The notes under the pieces: model-generated
Databases searched by the model: none
Seen by the model: only the letters and a program-made list of their open reading frames with translations
What the model was told of the DNA's origin: nothing
Made by a program: the position numbers and the translations under genes
Shown here: positions 1 through 7,663 of the stretch, piece by piece
Position numbering within the stretch: position 1 is the stretch's first letter
Layout of the letters: each line of letters starts with the position of its first letter
Origin: JBEVOS01 sp964564595
GTDB taxonomy: Bacteria; Pseudomonadota; Alphaproteobacteria; Caulobacterales; Aquidulcibacteraceae
DNA length: 15,464 nucleotides
NCBI GenBank assembly: GCA_964564595.1
Contig: CAZMCA010000073.1
Coordinates: 1-15,464, forward strand
Reading direction: 5' to 3'

Positions 1-940
1 CCAGCGGCGTCTGCCAGCGGATCGTCTCGGACACCATAGACGGAACGAGCGCGGGATTGGCGCGCAGCTTGTCGTACTGGTCGGGAAACTTGTTCAACGC
101 ATACACCGATCCTGAGATCGTGTTTCGCGTCGTGTCGTTGCCGCCGATGATCAGAAGATTGACGTTCGAGTGATATTCCGCGCGCCCCATGTCCCGCGTG
201 TGCGGGCCGTGCGCGAGCATCGAAATAAGATCGCCGCCCGGGCTTTCGAGATCGACCCGCGCGTCCCACATCTCGTCGAAGAACGCGAAGCAATCGCTGA
301 TCGCCTTTTCCCGTTCGGCCATTGTATTGACGACGCCGCCAAAGCCGGTCGGCTGCGTCATCGCATCGGACCAGAACGTCAACTTGCGGCGCTCGTCGAA
401 CGGAAAGTCGAACAACGTCGCGAGCGTCATCGTCGTCAGCTCTTTGGAAACGAGATCGACCCAGTCGAACGGCTCGCCGATCGGCAGCGAATCCAGAATG
501 AGCCCGGCGCGCTCACGGATTTGCGGCGCCATGCGCTCGAGCGATGGCGGCGCGAGCGCCGGGCTAACGGTCTTGCGCTGCACGTCGTGCTTGGGCGGAT
601 CCATCGTGATGAAGCTTTGCGCGCTCGGCCGGTCGGTCGTGTAGGCCAGCGCTTGCTTGGAGGGCAGCACGATGCCGCTCGCCGAGGAAAAATCCCCGTG
701 GTTGGAATCGATCGCCACGATGTCGTGATATTTGGTGACCGACCAGAACGCGCCGTAATTGCTGTCCGGCGTGAAATGCACCGGGCTCTCGCGGCGCAAC
801 CGCTCGAAGAACGGCCATTGCGCATCGTCCCGGAAGGCGGCGGCGCGCGCGGGATTGAGCGTCTCGAGCGGCTCGCCATAAGCGCGTTCATGCGCCCGTG
901 CCTGCGCCTCGCGGACGCGTTCGAGCATGCCGTCGGCCAT
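1..940 (-). CDS. Cytochrome P450, CYP153-like (3' end outside window)
   Basis: Haem-thiolate monooxygenase, 313 residues visible, with the C-terminal part including the cysteine haem loop lying beyond the window start. The I-helix oxygen-activation motif GGNDTT is at residues 266-271 and the K-helix ExxR (E305-R308, ETIR) is present. The segments ITMDPPKHDVQRKTVSP, FDWVDLVSKELTT and LATLFDFPF closely resemble what I recall of CYP153, bacterial soluble P450s that hydroxylate alkanes, fatty acids and similar chains at the terminal carbon. They take electrons from a ferredoxin and a ferredoxin reductase, neither of which is seen here. The start is the ATG at 940, preceded by GGGGAGG about 6 nt upstream. 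It is divergent from the CoA-transferase at 1059, so the two may share a control region. P450 fold is certain; the CYP153 assignment is likely; the substrate is unknown. Confidence 0.93.
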   Translation of the reverse strand, partial: MADGMLERVREAQARAHERAYGEPLETLNPARAAAFRDDAQWPFFERLRRESPVHFTPDSNYGAFWSVTKYHDIVAIDSNHGDFSSASGIVLPSKQALAYTTDRPSAQSFITMDPPKHDVQRKTVSPALAPPSLERMAPQIRERAGLILDSLPIGEPFDWVDLVSKELTTMTLATLFDFPFDERRKLTFWSDAMTQPTGFGGVVNTMAEREKAISDCFAFFDEMWDARVDLESPGGDLISMLAHGPHTRDMGRAEYHSNVNLLIIGGNDTTRNTISGSVYALNKFPDQYDKLRANPALVPSMVSETIRWQTPL

Positions 941-1000
941 CGCGGGCCTCCCCAATGAAATTCTTGTGCCGCGCCACGTCTTCCGCGCGGCGTCCCGCTT

Positions 1001-1029
1001 ACTCTAAGATGGCGCCAAGGGCCGCTCAA
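1001..1029 (-). promoter_or_regulatory. Candidate sigma70-type promoter for the P450 gene
   Basis: On the minus strand TTGAGC (1024-1029) and TAGAGT (1001-1006) are separated by 17 bp. Each matches the -35 and -10 consensus at four of six positions. Transcription would start near 994, giving a leader of about 54 nt that includes the GGGGAGG ribosome site. This is a weak call by eye in GC-rich DNA. Confidence 0.35.
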
Positions 1030-1058
1030 GCCGCCCGCCAGGGAAGAACGGGAACGGA

Positions 1059-3266
1059 ATGACGGCGTTTGCAGGCGTGCGGGTGTTGGATTTCGCGCGC
1101 GCAACGCCGGGATCGCTGGCGGCGATGCTGCTGGCCGATTACGGCGCCGAGGTCCTCAAAGTGCACGCGCCGTTGGCGGACGATCCGCCCGATGCGCGCA
1201 TGTGGGGCCGCAACAAGAAGCTGCTCGCGCTCGATCTCGCCAAGCCCGCGGATGTGAAGCGCGCGGAGGCGCTGCTCGCTGGCGCCGACGTCGCGATCTT
1301 CGATGGAACGCCTGGCGAGGACGGGGCGCAACCGTTGAACGAAGCGGCATGCCTCAAGCTCAATCCTGGCCTCGTGCGCGCATGGTTGCCGCCCTACGGC
1401 CATACGGGCGAAGAAAGCGAACTCACCCTCTCATCGCATCTGCTGCTAAGCGCAATGACGGCCGTTTCGTTTCGCCAGGGCAGCTACGCCGATCAGCCCG
1501 TGTGTCTCATCGCGCCGCTGCTGCACTACGGGCAGGGCGTGCTCGGCGCCGCTTCCATCGCCGCGTCGCTCATCGCACGCAAGCGGACCGGCGCCGGTCG
1601 CGCGTTGCGCGTGAGCGGGCTCGACACCGTGTCGCAGATGAATGGCGCGACGCGCGATGTCGGCGCATCCGCGCAGGCCGTGGCGCGCCCCGTCGGCGGC
1701 GGTCCGCACTATCGCCTCTACCCGTGCAAGGACGGCAAGTGGCTGTTCCTCGGGTCGCTCTTCCCGCCCTTCATCGACAATGCGCGCCTCGCGCTCGGCA
1801 TGGCGCCGCGCGAAGGCGACGGCATGGGCGATGAGCCGCTCTACCTCGCCGCGTTTGCCGCAAAGACGCGCGACGAATGGGTGGAGATCATGCGCGCCGC
1901 GGGCGTCCCGTGCGCAGCGGTGAGCGACAACAAGACGTGGTTCAAGAGTGAGCCGGTCGCGGCGAACGCACTCGCCGTGCGCGTGGGCGACGCGGACATG
2001 CCGGGCCTGCCCGCGCAACTCAGCGCCACGCCCGGCGCGATCCGTCACGGGCTGGAGCCGGCAAGCGACGTTGCATGGGACGCGCGCGCGAACAGCGCTC
2101 CCGCGCAAGCCGACACGCCGCCGCTGACGGGCTTTCGCGTGCTCGACATGGGCGTGGTGATCGCCGGCGCATCCGCCGGTGCGATCCTCGCCAATCTCGG
2201 CGCTGATGTTTTGAAGATCGAAGGCGCTGACGGCGATCCATTCCGCTCGTCGGGTCTTGTCAGCGCCGCGTTCAATCGCGGCAAACGCGCCTTCACGCTC
2301 GACCTGAAACACGAGAAGGGCAAAGCGCTGTTCTTAGAGGCGGCGCGAGACGCCGATGTCGTGCTCGACAATTTCCGCCTCGGCGTGCGCACGCGGCTCG
2401 GCATCGACTATCCGGCGGTCAGCGCGCTCAACCCGCGCATCGTCTCATGCTCGATCACGGCATATGGCCGCAAAGGCGAGCGCGCGCCCTGGCCTGGCTT
2501 CGATCCGTTGCTCCAGTCAGAGAGCGGCTTGCAGCAGCGCCAAGGCGGGCACGGCAAGGAGCCGGTCTATCACCAGATCGCAGTGAACGACGTCGCGAGC
2601 GCGGCGGTCACCGCGTTCTCAATCCTTGCGGCGCTCCACGCGCGCGAAGCGAGCGGCGCGGGCCAAGAAGTCATCACCAGCCTCGCCAGCCAGAGCGTGT
2701 TCTACCAAGCGCGCGCGTTCACAACGTATCCAGGCTCACCCGAGGTCGATGACGGCGACCGCGATTGCATCGGTACTGCGGCGCTGAAACGCTTCTACCA
2801 ATGCGCCGACGGGTGGATCGCGATCGATTGCAGAACGCTGGCCGATGTCGAAGCGCTGGAGCGCACGCTTGGCGTTGCGTTGCCGAAAGGCGCGCTCACC
2901 GCGCCGCGCTTCGGCGACGTGGCGGACACGCTCACAGCGGCGTTTGCGGAGCAGAGCGTTGAGATCGCCGCGACGCTTCGTACGGCAGGCGTCTCCGCCG
3001 TCAAAGCGCGGCGCGCGGACGATAGCTATGTCGATCCGCTGCTCGCGGCCAACGGTTACTTCCTGCAGTTCGACCACAAGCAGTTCGGCCGCATACTGGG
3101 CGTCACGGGCTACGGAGCGTCCGGCGGCAAGACGCATCCGTTCAATCGCCCGTCGCCGCTGCTGGGCGAGCACACGCGCGAAGTGCTGGCGGAAATGGGT
3201 AAGAGCGAGGCGGAGATCGATGCGCTGATCGCGGAGCGTGCGGTGTTCGTCACTCCGCAAAGCTAG
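1059..3266 (+). CDS. Two-domain family III (CaiB/BaiF-type) CoA-transferase
   Basis: 735 residues, about twice the usual 380-450 of a family III CoA-transferase. These enzymes move CoA between carboxylic acids through a covalent aspartyl intermediate. The first unit covers about 1-340 and the second about 357-735; both begin with the same signature (VRVLDFARATPGSLAAMLLA and FRVLDMGVVIAGASAGAILA). The catalytic Asp is retained in the first unit (D189 in VSGLDTV), while the aligned position of the second is Ser544 (TSLASQSV). Conversely, the conserved NRGKR and DNFRLG segments are intact only in the second unit (N406-R410, D437-G442). Fused double CaiB proteins are known, for example DddD. The start is the ATG at 1059 after GGGAAGA/GGAACGGA. 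It is divergent from the P450, suggesting activation of an oxidised acid product; the substrate is not predictable. Confidence 0.92.
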   Translation: MTAFAGVRVLDFARATPGSLAAMLLADYGAEVLKVHAPLADDPPDARMWGRNKKLLALDLAKPADVKRAEALLAGADVAIFDGTPGEDGAQPLNEAACLKLNPGLVRAWLPPYGHTGEESELTLSSHLLLSAMTAVSFRQGSYADQPVCLIAPLLHYGQGVLGAASIAASLIARKRTGAGRALRVSGLDTVSQMNGATRDVGASAQAVARPVGGGPHYRLYPCKDGKWLFLGSLFPPFIDNARLALGMAPREGDGMGDEPLYLAAFAAKTRDEWVEIMRAAGVPCAAVSDNKTWFKSEPVAANALAVRVGDADMPGLPAQLSATPGAIRHGLEPASDVAWDARANSAPAQADTPPLTGFRVLDMGVVIAGASAGAILANLGADVLKIEGADGDPFRSSGLVSAAFNRGKRAFTLDLKHEKGKALFLEAARDADVVLDNFRLGVRTRLGIDYPAVSALNPRIVSCSITAYGRKGERAPWPGFDPLLQSESGLQQRQGGHGKEPVYHQIAVNDVASAAVTAFSILAALHAREASGAGQEVITSLASQSVFYQARAFTTYPGSPEVDDGDRDCIGTAALKRFYQCADGWIAIDCRTLADVEALERTLGVALPKGALTAPRFGDVADTLTAAFAEQSVEIAATLRTAGVSAVKARRADDSYVDPLLAANGYFLQFDHKQFGRILGVTGYGASGGKTHPFNRPSPLLGEHTREVLAEMGKSEAEIDALIAERAVFVTPQS

Positions 3267-3708
3267 AGCGCGCCGTCACGCCCCAATAGCCATCCTTGAA
3301 CTCGATCACGTAGAGCGAGTCGAAGCGTGAGAGCTCGCTGCCGTCTGCGCGGTAGCGCACGAAGGTTGTCAGCAAATGCGCTTTCGTCGGCCCGCACTGC
3401 ACGACGCGGCGATCGGCCCATGCGGAGTGATGCCACCCTTGTTCGTGCAGCCGCGCGTACGAACGCGCCATCCAATCCGTGCCGCGATCCGGCACCGTGA
3501 GCACCTGGCCGCTCGCGATGCGCACATGCGGGAAGTGCAACGTGCCTTCGTGGCCGGGAATGTCCTCGCGATTGAACGAGGCCATGAACGCATCTGTGAT
3601 CTCGAACGCCGGCGCGTAGGCGGGGCAGGACGAAAAGTCCGTCTCGCGCGGCGTGGTCGCGCACGAGGTGAGCGAGAGCAGCGCGAGCGCGCCGAGCATG
3701 CGTTTCAT
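3250..3708 (-). CDS. Small NTF2/SnoaL-like lipoprotein of unknown function
   Basis: 152 residues. The N-terminus MKRMLGALALLSLTSC is a classical lipoprotein signal with lipobox LTSC and lipidated Cys16, so the mature protein should be anchored to a membrane facing the periplasm. The C-terminal segment FKDGYWGVTARSSFAE is typical of NTF2-like (SnoaL/DUF4440) cone-fold proteins, where this strand closes the sheet. No catalytic residues can be assigned. The start used is ATG at 3708, with GGGGG about 8 nt upstream; a TTG four codons further upstream (3720) is less likely. The 3' end overlaps the convergent CoA-transferase by 17 bp. The thiolase terminator lies only 20 bp upstream, so its transcription is puzzling. 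It could be a stress or binding protein; function unknown. Confidence 0.8.
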   Translation of the reverse strand: MKRMLGALALLSLTSCATTPRETDFSSCPAYAPAFEITDAFMASFNREDIPGHEGTLHFPHVRIASGQVLTVPDRGTDWMARSYARLHEQGWHHSAWADRRVVQCGPTKAHLLTTFVRYRADGSELSRFDSLYVIEFKDGYWGVTARSSFAE

Positions 3709-3727
3709 CAGGGCCCCCAAAACGAAA

Positions 3728-3755
3728 GCGGCGCGGCGATTGCTCGCCGCGCCGC
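3728..3755 (-). terminator. Intrinsic terminator downstream of the thiolase
   Basis: Perfect 12-bp inverted repeat (3728-3739 with 3744-3755) and a 4-nt loop. Read on the minus strand the GC-rich stem is followed by TTTCGTTTT, the expected U-rich tail, 25 bp after the thiolase stop codon. On the plus strand no suitable U tract follows, so it is mainly a minus-strand terminator. Confidence 0.85.
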
Positions 3756-3780
3756 CATCATATCGTGGTCTGCCGAAGTC

Positions 3781-4950
3781 TTAGAAGATCTCGACCAGAC
3801 CCGCGCCGCCCATGCCGCCGCCGATGCACATCGTGACGACGCCGTACTTGGCCTTGCGGCGCTTGCCTTCTTGCAGGATGTGGCCGGTGAGGCGGGCTCC
3901 GGTCATGCCGAACGGGTGGCCGATGGCGATCGAGCCGCCGTTGACGTTGTACTTGGCCGGATCGATGCCGAGCTTGTCGCGCGAGTAGAGGCACTGGCTC
4001 GCGAACGCTTCGTTCAGTTCCCAAATGTCGATGTCATCAACCTTGAGGTTGAAGCGCTCCAGGAGGCGGGGCACGGCGAACACCGGGCCAATGCCCATTT
4101 CGTCCGGCGCGCAGCCCGCGACGGCCCAGCCCATGAAGCGGCCCATCGGCTCAAGGCCCTTCTTCTCGGCAGCCTTCGCTTCCATCAGCACGACGGCGGC
4201 GGCGCCGTCCGAAAGCTGCGAGGCGTTGCCGGCCGTGATGAACTTGCCCGGGCCCTTGACCGGCTCGAGCTTGGCGAGGCCTTCGGCGCTGGTGTCCGGA
4301 CGATTGCACTCGTCGCGATCGACCGTGTAGTCGACCATCTTCTCTTCTTTCGTCTCTTTGTTGACCTGTTTCATCTTGGTCTTCATCGGGACGATTTCGT
4401 CTTTGAATTTGCCGGCTTGCTGCGCGGCGGCCATGCGGCGCTGCGATTCCAGCGAGTACTCGTCTTGGTACTCACGGCTGACTTTGTAGCGCTCGGCGAC
4501 GATATCCGCGGTGTCGATCATCGGCATGAAGATCGCTGGATATTCTTGCACGATGCGCGGATCGACGTTGTTGGCGCCGCCGCCGCCGCCCGGAATGGAA
4601 ATGCTCTCGACGCCGCCGGCGACAACGCAATCGGCGCCATCTTGGCGGATGTAGTTCGCGGCCATCGCGATCGTTTGCAGACCCGACGAGCAGAAGCGGT
4701 TGACGGTCACGCCGCTGGTGGTGATCGGCAAGCCAGCCAGAAGACCCGCCAGACGCGCGACGTTGTTGCCGCCATGCGCGACGTTGCCCATGAACACGTC
4801 TTCGACGTCGGCTTTATCGACCTTCGCGCGGTCAACAGCGTGCTTCACGGCGTGCGCCGCCATCGACATGACCGGCGTGGCGTTGAAGCCGCCGCGGCCG
4901 GATTTTGCGAGCCCGGTGCGGGCGTATGAAACGATCACGGCTTCACGCAT
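3781..4950 (-). CDS. Thiolase (acetyl-CoA C-acyltransferase/acetyltransferase)
   Basis: 389 residues, the normal length for a type II thiolase. It cleaves 3-ketoacyl-CoA with free CoA to acetyl-CoA and a shortened acyl-CoA, or runs in reverse to make acetoacetyl-CoA. The acylated cysteine is C87 in VNRFCSSGLQ, NEAFA is at 313-317, the active-site His is H345 in IAIGHPFGMTGAR, and the acid/base Cys is C375 in MCIGGGMGG. All catalytic residues are intact. The lysine/glutamate-rich stretch at about 190-205 lies in the loop domain that covers the active site and influences chain-length preference. The start ATG at 4950 has a strong GGGAGGAAG ribosome site. A terminator follows directly, so it appears monocistronic. 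Sequence alone does not separate a beta-oxidation thiolase from a biosynthetic acetyl-CoA acetyltransferase. Confidence 0.95.
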   Translation of the reverse strand: MREAVIVSYARTGLAKSGRGGFNATPVMSMAAHAVKHAVDRAKVDKADVEDVFMGNVAHGGNNVARLAGLLAGLPITTSGVTVNRFCSSGLQTIAMAANYIRQDGADCVVAGGVESISIPGGGGGANNVDPRIVQEYPAIFMPMIDTADIVAERYKVSREYQDEYSLESQRRMAAAQQAGKFKDEIVPMKTKMKQVNKETKEEKMVDYTVDRDECNRPDTSAEGLAKLEPVKGPGKFITAGNASQLSDGAAAVVLMEAKAAEKKGLEPMGRFMGWAVAGCAPDEMGIGPVFAVPRLLERFNLKVDDIDIWELNEAFASQCLYSRDKLGIDPAKYNVNGGSIAIGHPFGMTGARLTGHILQEGKRRKAKYGVVTMCIGGGMGGAGLVEIF

Positions 4951-4976
4951 TATTCTTCCTCCCTGGAGCGGGCCGG

Positions 4977-5005
4977 ACTATGGCCCGCAAGCGCTTGCCG
5001 GGCAA
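4977..5005 (-). promoter_or_regulatory. Candidate thiolase promoter with central 12-bp palindrome
   Basis: On the minus strand TTGCCC (5000-5005) and CATAGT (4977-4982) are exactly 17 bp apart, each matching consensus at four of six positions. A perfect 12-bp palindrome, GCAAGCGCTTGC (4987-4998), fills most of the spacer, where a dimeric repressor would block RNA polymerase. The predicted leader is about 20 nt and contains the strong ribosome site. Confidence 0.45.
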
Positions 5006-5121
5006 CGGGAGATTTCGAAGAGCGGGTATGGGCCCTTCCGTGCGCGGCATCTCATGCGCTTGACGGCGCGAGCGGAAAGCGGCGCAAGGTTGCGGCAACG
5101 AGAAAGCTTTGGGGGCGGGGC

Positions 5122-6600
5122 ATGTGGAAGTGGATCGTGGGCGGCGTGGGCGCACTCATCGTGGCCTTCCTCGCCATCGTCGGCGTGCGCACCGCGAGCA
5201 TCGGCGCGCCAGCCGCGCAGGCCGCGGCCACCGAGCTTGCGCCCGCCCCTGAGATCGATGCGGACCGCGCCGCCTTGCGGCTCGGCGAAGCGATCCGGTT
5301 TCAAACCATCTCCCGCTCCGAAGGCGTCGTGGAAGATCCCGCCGCGTTCGCCGCGCTCCACCTCTGGCTCGCGCGCACCTATCCGCTCACCCACGCTGCG
5401 ATGACGCGCGAGGTCGTGGCCGAACATTCCTTGCTCTACACGCTGCCGGGCACAGACGCGTCGCTCCCGCCGATCTTGTTGCTCGCGCACCAGGACGTCG
5501 TGCCCGTCGAAGCAGGCACCGAGGGCGATTGGGAGGCCGCGCCGTTCTCAGGCGCCATCCAAGACGGCTTCGTCTATGGCCGCGGCGCCGTCGATGACAA
5601 AGGCTCGCTGGTCGCGACGATGGAAGCGATGGAGGCGTTGCTCGCCTCGGGCTTTGAGCCCCGCCGCACCATCATGTTCGCGTTCGGGCACGATGAGGAA
5701 ACGCTTGGCGGCGGCGCCGCCGCCATCTCCGCGCTGCTGGCCGAGCGCAACATCCGCGCTTGGTTCGTGCTCGATGAAGGCATGGCGATCGTCGATGGCT
5801 TTGCGTTGACGGGCTCCTCCGTCGCGCTGATCGGCGTGGCGGAAAAGGGCTACATGAGCGTGCGCGTCAACGCGCGCGGCGATGGCGGGCACTCGTCCAT
5901 GCCGCCAGGCGATACGGCCGCCGAACGCCTGTCGCGCGCGGTTCTCGCGATCCGCGCCCGCCCGTTCCCCGCGCACCTGGAAGATGACGCGCCCGCCGGC
6001 CAGCTGCTGCAGGCGCTCGCGCCGCAACTTGCGCTGCCGATGCGCGCGGCGATCGCAAACCGTTGGGCGTTCGGCGGCGTCATCACCGGCCAGATGACGG
6101 CCGATCCTTCGTCGAACGCGCTGCTGCGCACCACCATCGCGCCGACGATCTTTGAAGGCGGCACGAAGGAAAACGTGCTTCCCCAACAGATGCACGCCGT
6201 CGTGAACTTACGCCTCCACCCGCGCGACACGACGGAAAGCGCGCTCGCCTATTTGCGCGAAAGTGTCGCCGGCATCGAAGGCGTGACCGTCGAGTTCGAA
6301 GGCACGCCGAACAACCCTTCGCCTGTCTCCGCGACCGACAGCGATAGCTACGCGCTGATCCGCTCGGCCGCTGCGGTCTCCGCGCCTACGGGCACGCCCG
6401 TCGCGCCGATGCTGGTGCTGGGCGCAACGGATTCGCGCCACTACGCGCCCGTCGCCGAAAACGTCTATCGCTTTTCGGCGATGCTGGCGCCGCAGAGCGA
6501 GCTTGGCCGCATCCACGGCACGGGCGAGCGGCTGAGTGTGGAGAACCTTGGGCGCATGAGCCGGTTCTACGCGCAGATCATGGCCACCGGCGCGCGGTAG
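5122..6600 (+). CDS. Membrane-anchored M20 family peptidase (PM20D1/carboxypeptidase S-like)
   Basis: 492-residue di-zinc hydrolase. Residues 4-22 form one hydrophobic helix (signal anchor) followed by an Ala/Pro-rich linker, placing the enzyme on the outer face of the inner membrane. The M20 metal-site motifs are complete: H123 in LLAHQDVVP, the bridging Asp in GRGAVDDKG (158-159), E192/E193 in GHDEET, D218 in LDEG and H465 in GRIHGTGERL. The dimerisation/lid domain starts near 240 and carries the GGHSSMP segment. The order and the HQDVVP and WEAAPFSG motifs match PM20D1 and yeast carboxypeptidase S, which act on C-terminal residues or N-acyl amino acids. The start ATG at 5122 follows GGGGCGGGG. 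It heads a run of plus-strand genes. The family is secure; the N-acyl amino acid substrate is an inference. Confidence 0.93.
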   Translation: MWKWIVGGVGALIVAFLAIVGVRTASIGAPAAQAAATELAPAPEIDADRAALRLGEAIRFQTISRSEGVVEDPAAFAALHLWLARTYPLTHAAMTREVVAEHSLLYTLPGTDASLPPILLLAHQDVVPVEAGTEGDWEAAPFSGAIQDGFVYGRGAVDDKGSLVATMEAMEALLASGFEPRRTIMFAFGHDEETLGGGAAAISALLAERNIRAWFVLDEGMAIVDGFALTGSSVALIGVAEKGYMSVRVNARGDGGHSSMPPGDTAAERLSRAVLAIRARPFPAHLEDDAPAGQLLQALAPQLALPMRAAIANRWAFGGVITGQMTADPSSNALLRTTIAPTIFEGGTKENVLPQQMHAVVNLRLHPRDTTESALAYLRESVAGIEGVTVEFEGTPNNPSPVSATDSDSYALIRSAAAVSAPTGTPVAPMLVLGATDSRHYAPVAENVYRFSAMLAPQSELGRIHGTGERLSVENLGRMSRFYAQIMATGAR

Positions 6601-6657
6601 GCGGGCGCGCCCCGAGGGGCTAGACTGATCACTCGCGATTCAGTCCAGGAGCCGGCC

Positions 6658-7101
6658 ATGCGTTCGATCCTCGTTGCGCTTTCATTGGCGCTCGCCGCGT
6701 GCGCGCCGCCGCCAGCCGCCGAGCAGGGCGGCGCACACCAGGCCGTGCCTGCGCCAACGCCGGGAGACATCGCCATCCGCATCACCGCCGAACAAGCCGG
6801 CCAAGTCGTGCGCGTGCCCGTTGGCCAGCGCTTCGCGATCGAACTCGTCGGCACGCCCACCGCCGGATACGTCTGGGCGCCGACGACGCTGCCGAGCTTC
6901 GTCACGCGCGTCGGCGAATCCAGCGGGCCCACGAGCGAGGCTCAAAACCAGCCGGGCTTTGCCGGCGGCAATCACTGGGAAGTGACGGTGTTCGCCGCGA
7001 CCGAAGCGGGCGCGGGCGAGATCCGTATGGAAAAACGCCGCCCGTGGGAAAGCAACGAACCGCCGGTAGAGACCTTCGTCGTCACCATCGTCGCGCGCTG
7101 A
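6658..7101 (+). CDS. Chagasin-family (I42) protease-inhibitor-like lipoprotein
   Basis: 147 residues. MRSILVALSLALAAC is a short lipoprotein signal with lipobox LAAC and lipidated Cys15, followed by a Pro/Ala-rich linker to about residue 36. The remaining domain carries the three inhibitory-loop motifs of chagasin/amoebiasin inhibitors in order: TPTAGYVW (66-73, the NPTTG loop), GFAGG (100-104, the GxGG loop) and RRPWE (127-131, the RPW loop). The family blocks papain-like cysteine proteases by inserting these loops in the active-site cleft. As a lipoprotein it would face the periplasm or the cell surface. AGGAG lies 6 nt before the ATG. It begins a close-packed block with the kinase-like, membrane and Rieske genes. 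Its target is unknown; no papain-like protease is seen in the window. Confidence 0.88.
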   Translation: MRSILVALSLALAACAPPPAAEQGGAHQAVPAPTPGDIAIRITAEQAGQVVRVPVGQRFAIELVGTPTAGYVWAPTTLPSFVTRVGESSGPTSEAQNQPGFAGGNHWEVTVFAATEAGAGEIRMEKRRPWESNEPPVETFVVTIVAR

Positions 7102-7111
7102 GGCGTGCGTA

Positions 7112-7663
7112 ATGGCCGGAAAGCTTGAGCGCGTTGTCATCATGGGCTGCTCGTCGTCGGGCAAGTCCACGTTGGCGCGCGCAATCGGCGCCAAGCTCGG
7201 TCTGCCCGTCATCCATCTCGATGCGCTCTACTGGAATCCCGGTTGGCAAGAATGCCCGACGCCCGAGTTTCGCCGGCGCGTGGAAGAAGCGCATTGCGGC
7301 GATCGCTGGGTAAGTGAGGGCAATTACTCGACGAAGACGTGGGATATCCGTCTGCCGCGCGCGGACCTCGTCATCCGCCTGCGGCAGCCGCGCATGAAGT
7401 GCATGCGCCGCATGCTGATGCGCACGCTCTCACAATACGGCCGAACCCGCGCAGACCTTGGCCCCGGCAACCCGGAGCGCTTCGACGCCGGCACATGGAC
7501 GCTCGCCAAGTTCATCTGGGACTACGAGAAAAAGCTGCCCGCCTACGACCAGGCGCTCGCCACCTTCAATCTCGGCGATCGCTTCATCGAGCTGCATGGC
7601 GATGCGGCGGTGCGCGAGTTCCTAGCGGCGCTGCCGGCCGAACCCGAAAGGGCCGCCGCATGA
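7112..7663 (+). CDS. P-loop kinase-like protein, FlaR/adenylate-kinase-related
   Basis: 183 residues. The Walker A motif GCSSSGKST is at 12-20, preceded by the beta-strand RVVIM. HLDALYWNPGW (35-45) and WVSEGNYS (66-73) are typical of proteins annotated as 'DNA topology modulation protein FlaR' and related small nucleotide kinases; the Asp in HLD probably helps bind metal or substrate. An Arg-rich segment (about 94-112) would form the lid. The family binds ATP, but its physiological acceptor is not established. The start ATG at 7112 lies 10 bp after the chagasin-like gene, with GAGG spanning that gene's stop codon. The end overlaps the next start by ATGA. Nothing looks truncated. Family membership is fairly sure, exact role unknown. 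Confidence 0.85.
   Translation: MAGKLERVVIMGCSSSGKSTLARAIGAKLGLPVIHLDALYWNPGWQECPTPEFRRRVEEAHCGDRWVSEGNYSTKTWDIRLPRADLVIRLRQPRMKCMRRMLMRTLSQYGRTRADLGPGNPERFDAGTWTLAKFIWDYEKKLPAYDQALATFNLGDRFIELHGDAAVREFLAALPAEPERAAA

Noticed and set aside
170..958. A 262-codon open frame on the plus strand over the P450
   Set aside because: Antisense to a clear P450 with I-helix and ExxR motifs; composition is Arg-rich and non-family-like.
3376..4929. A 517-codon open frame on the plus strand across the thiolase
   Set aside because: It is antisense to an intact thiolase with all catalytic residues; the translation is Arg/Ala/His-rich with no family motif, as expected of an antisense frame in GC-rich DNA.
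5060..5090. TTGACG as a -35 element for the M20 peptidase gene
   Set aside because: No acceptable -10 hexamer lies 16-18 bp downstream; the area reads GC-rich sequence only.
6603..6620. GGGCGCGCCC palindrome and GCCCC-GA-GGGGC after the M20 peptidase as a terminator
   Set aside because: The second repeat leaves a loop too short to fold fully and no U tract follows; expected by chance in such GC-rich DNA.
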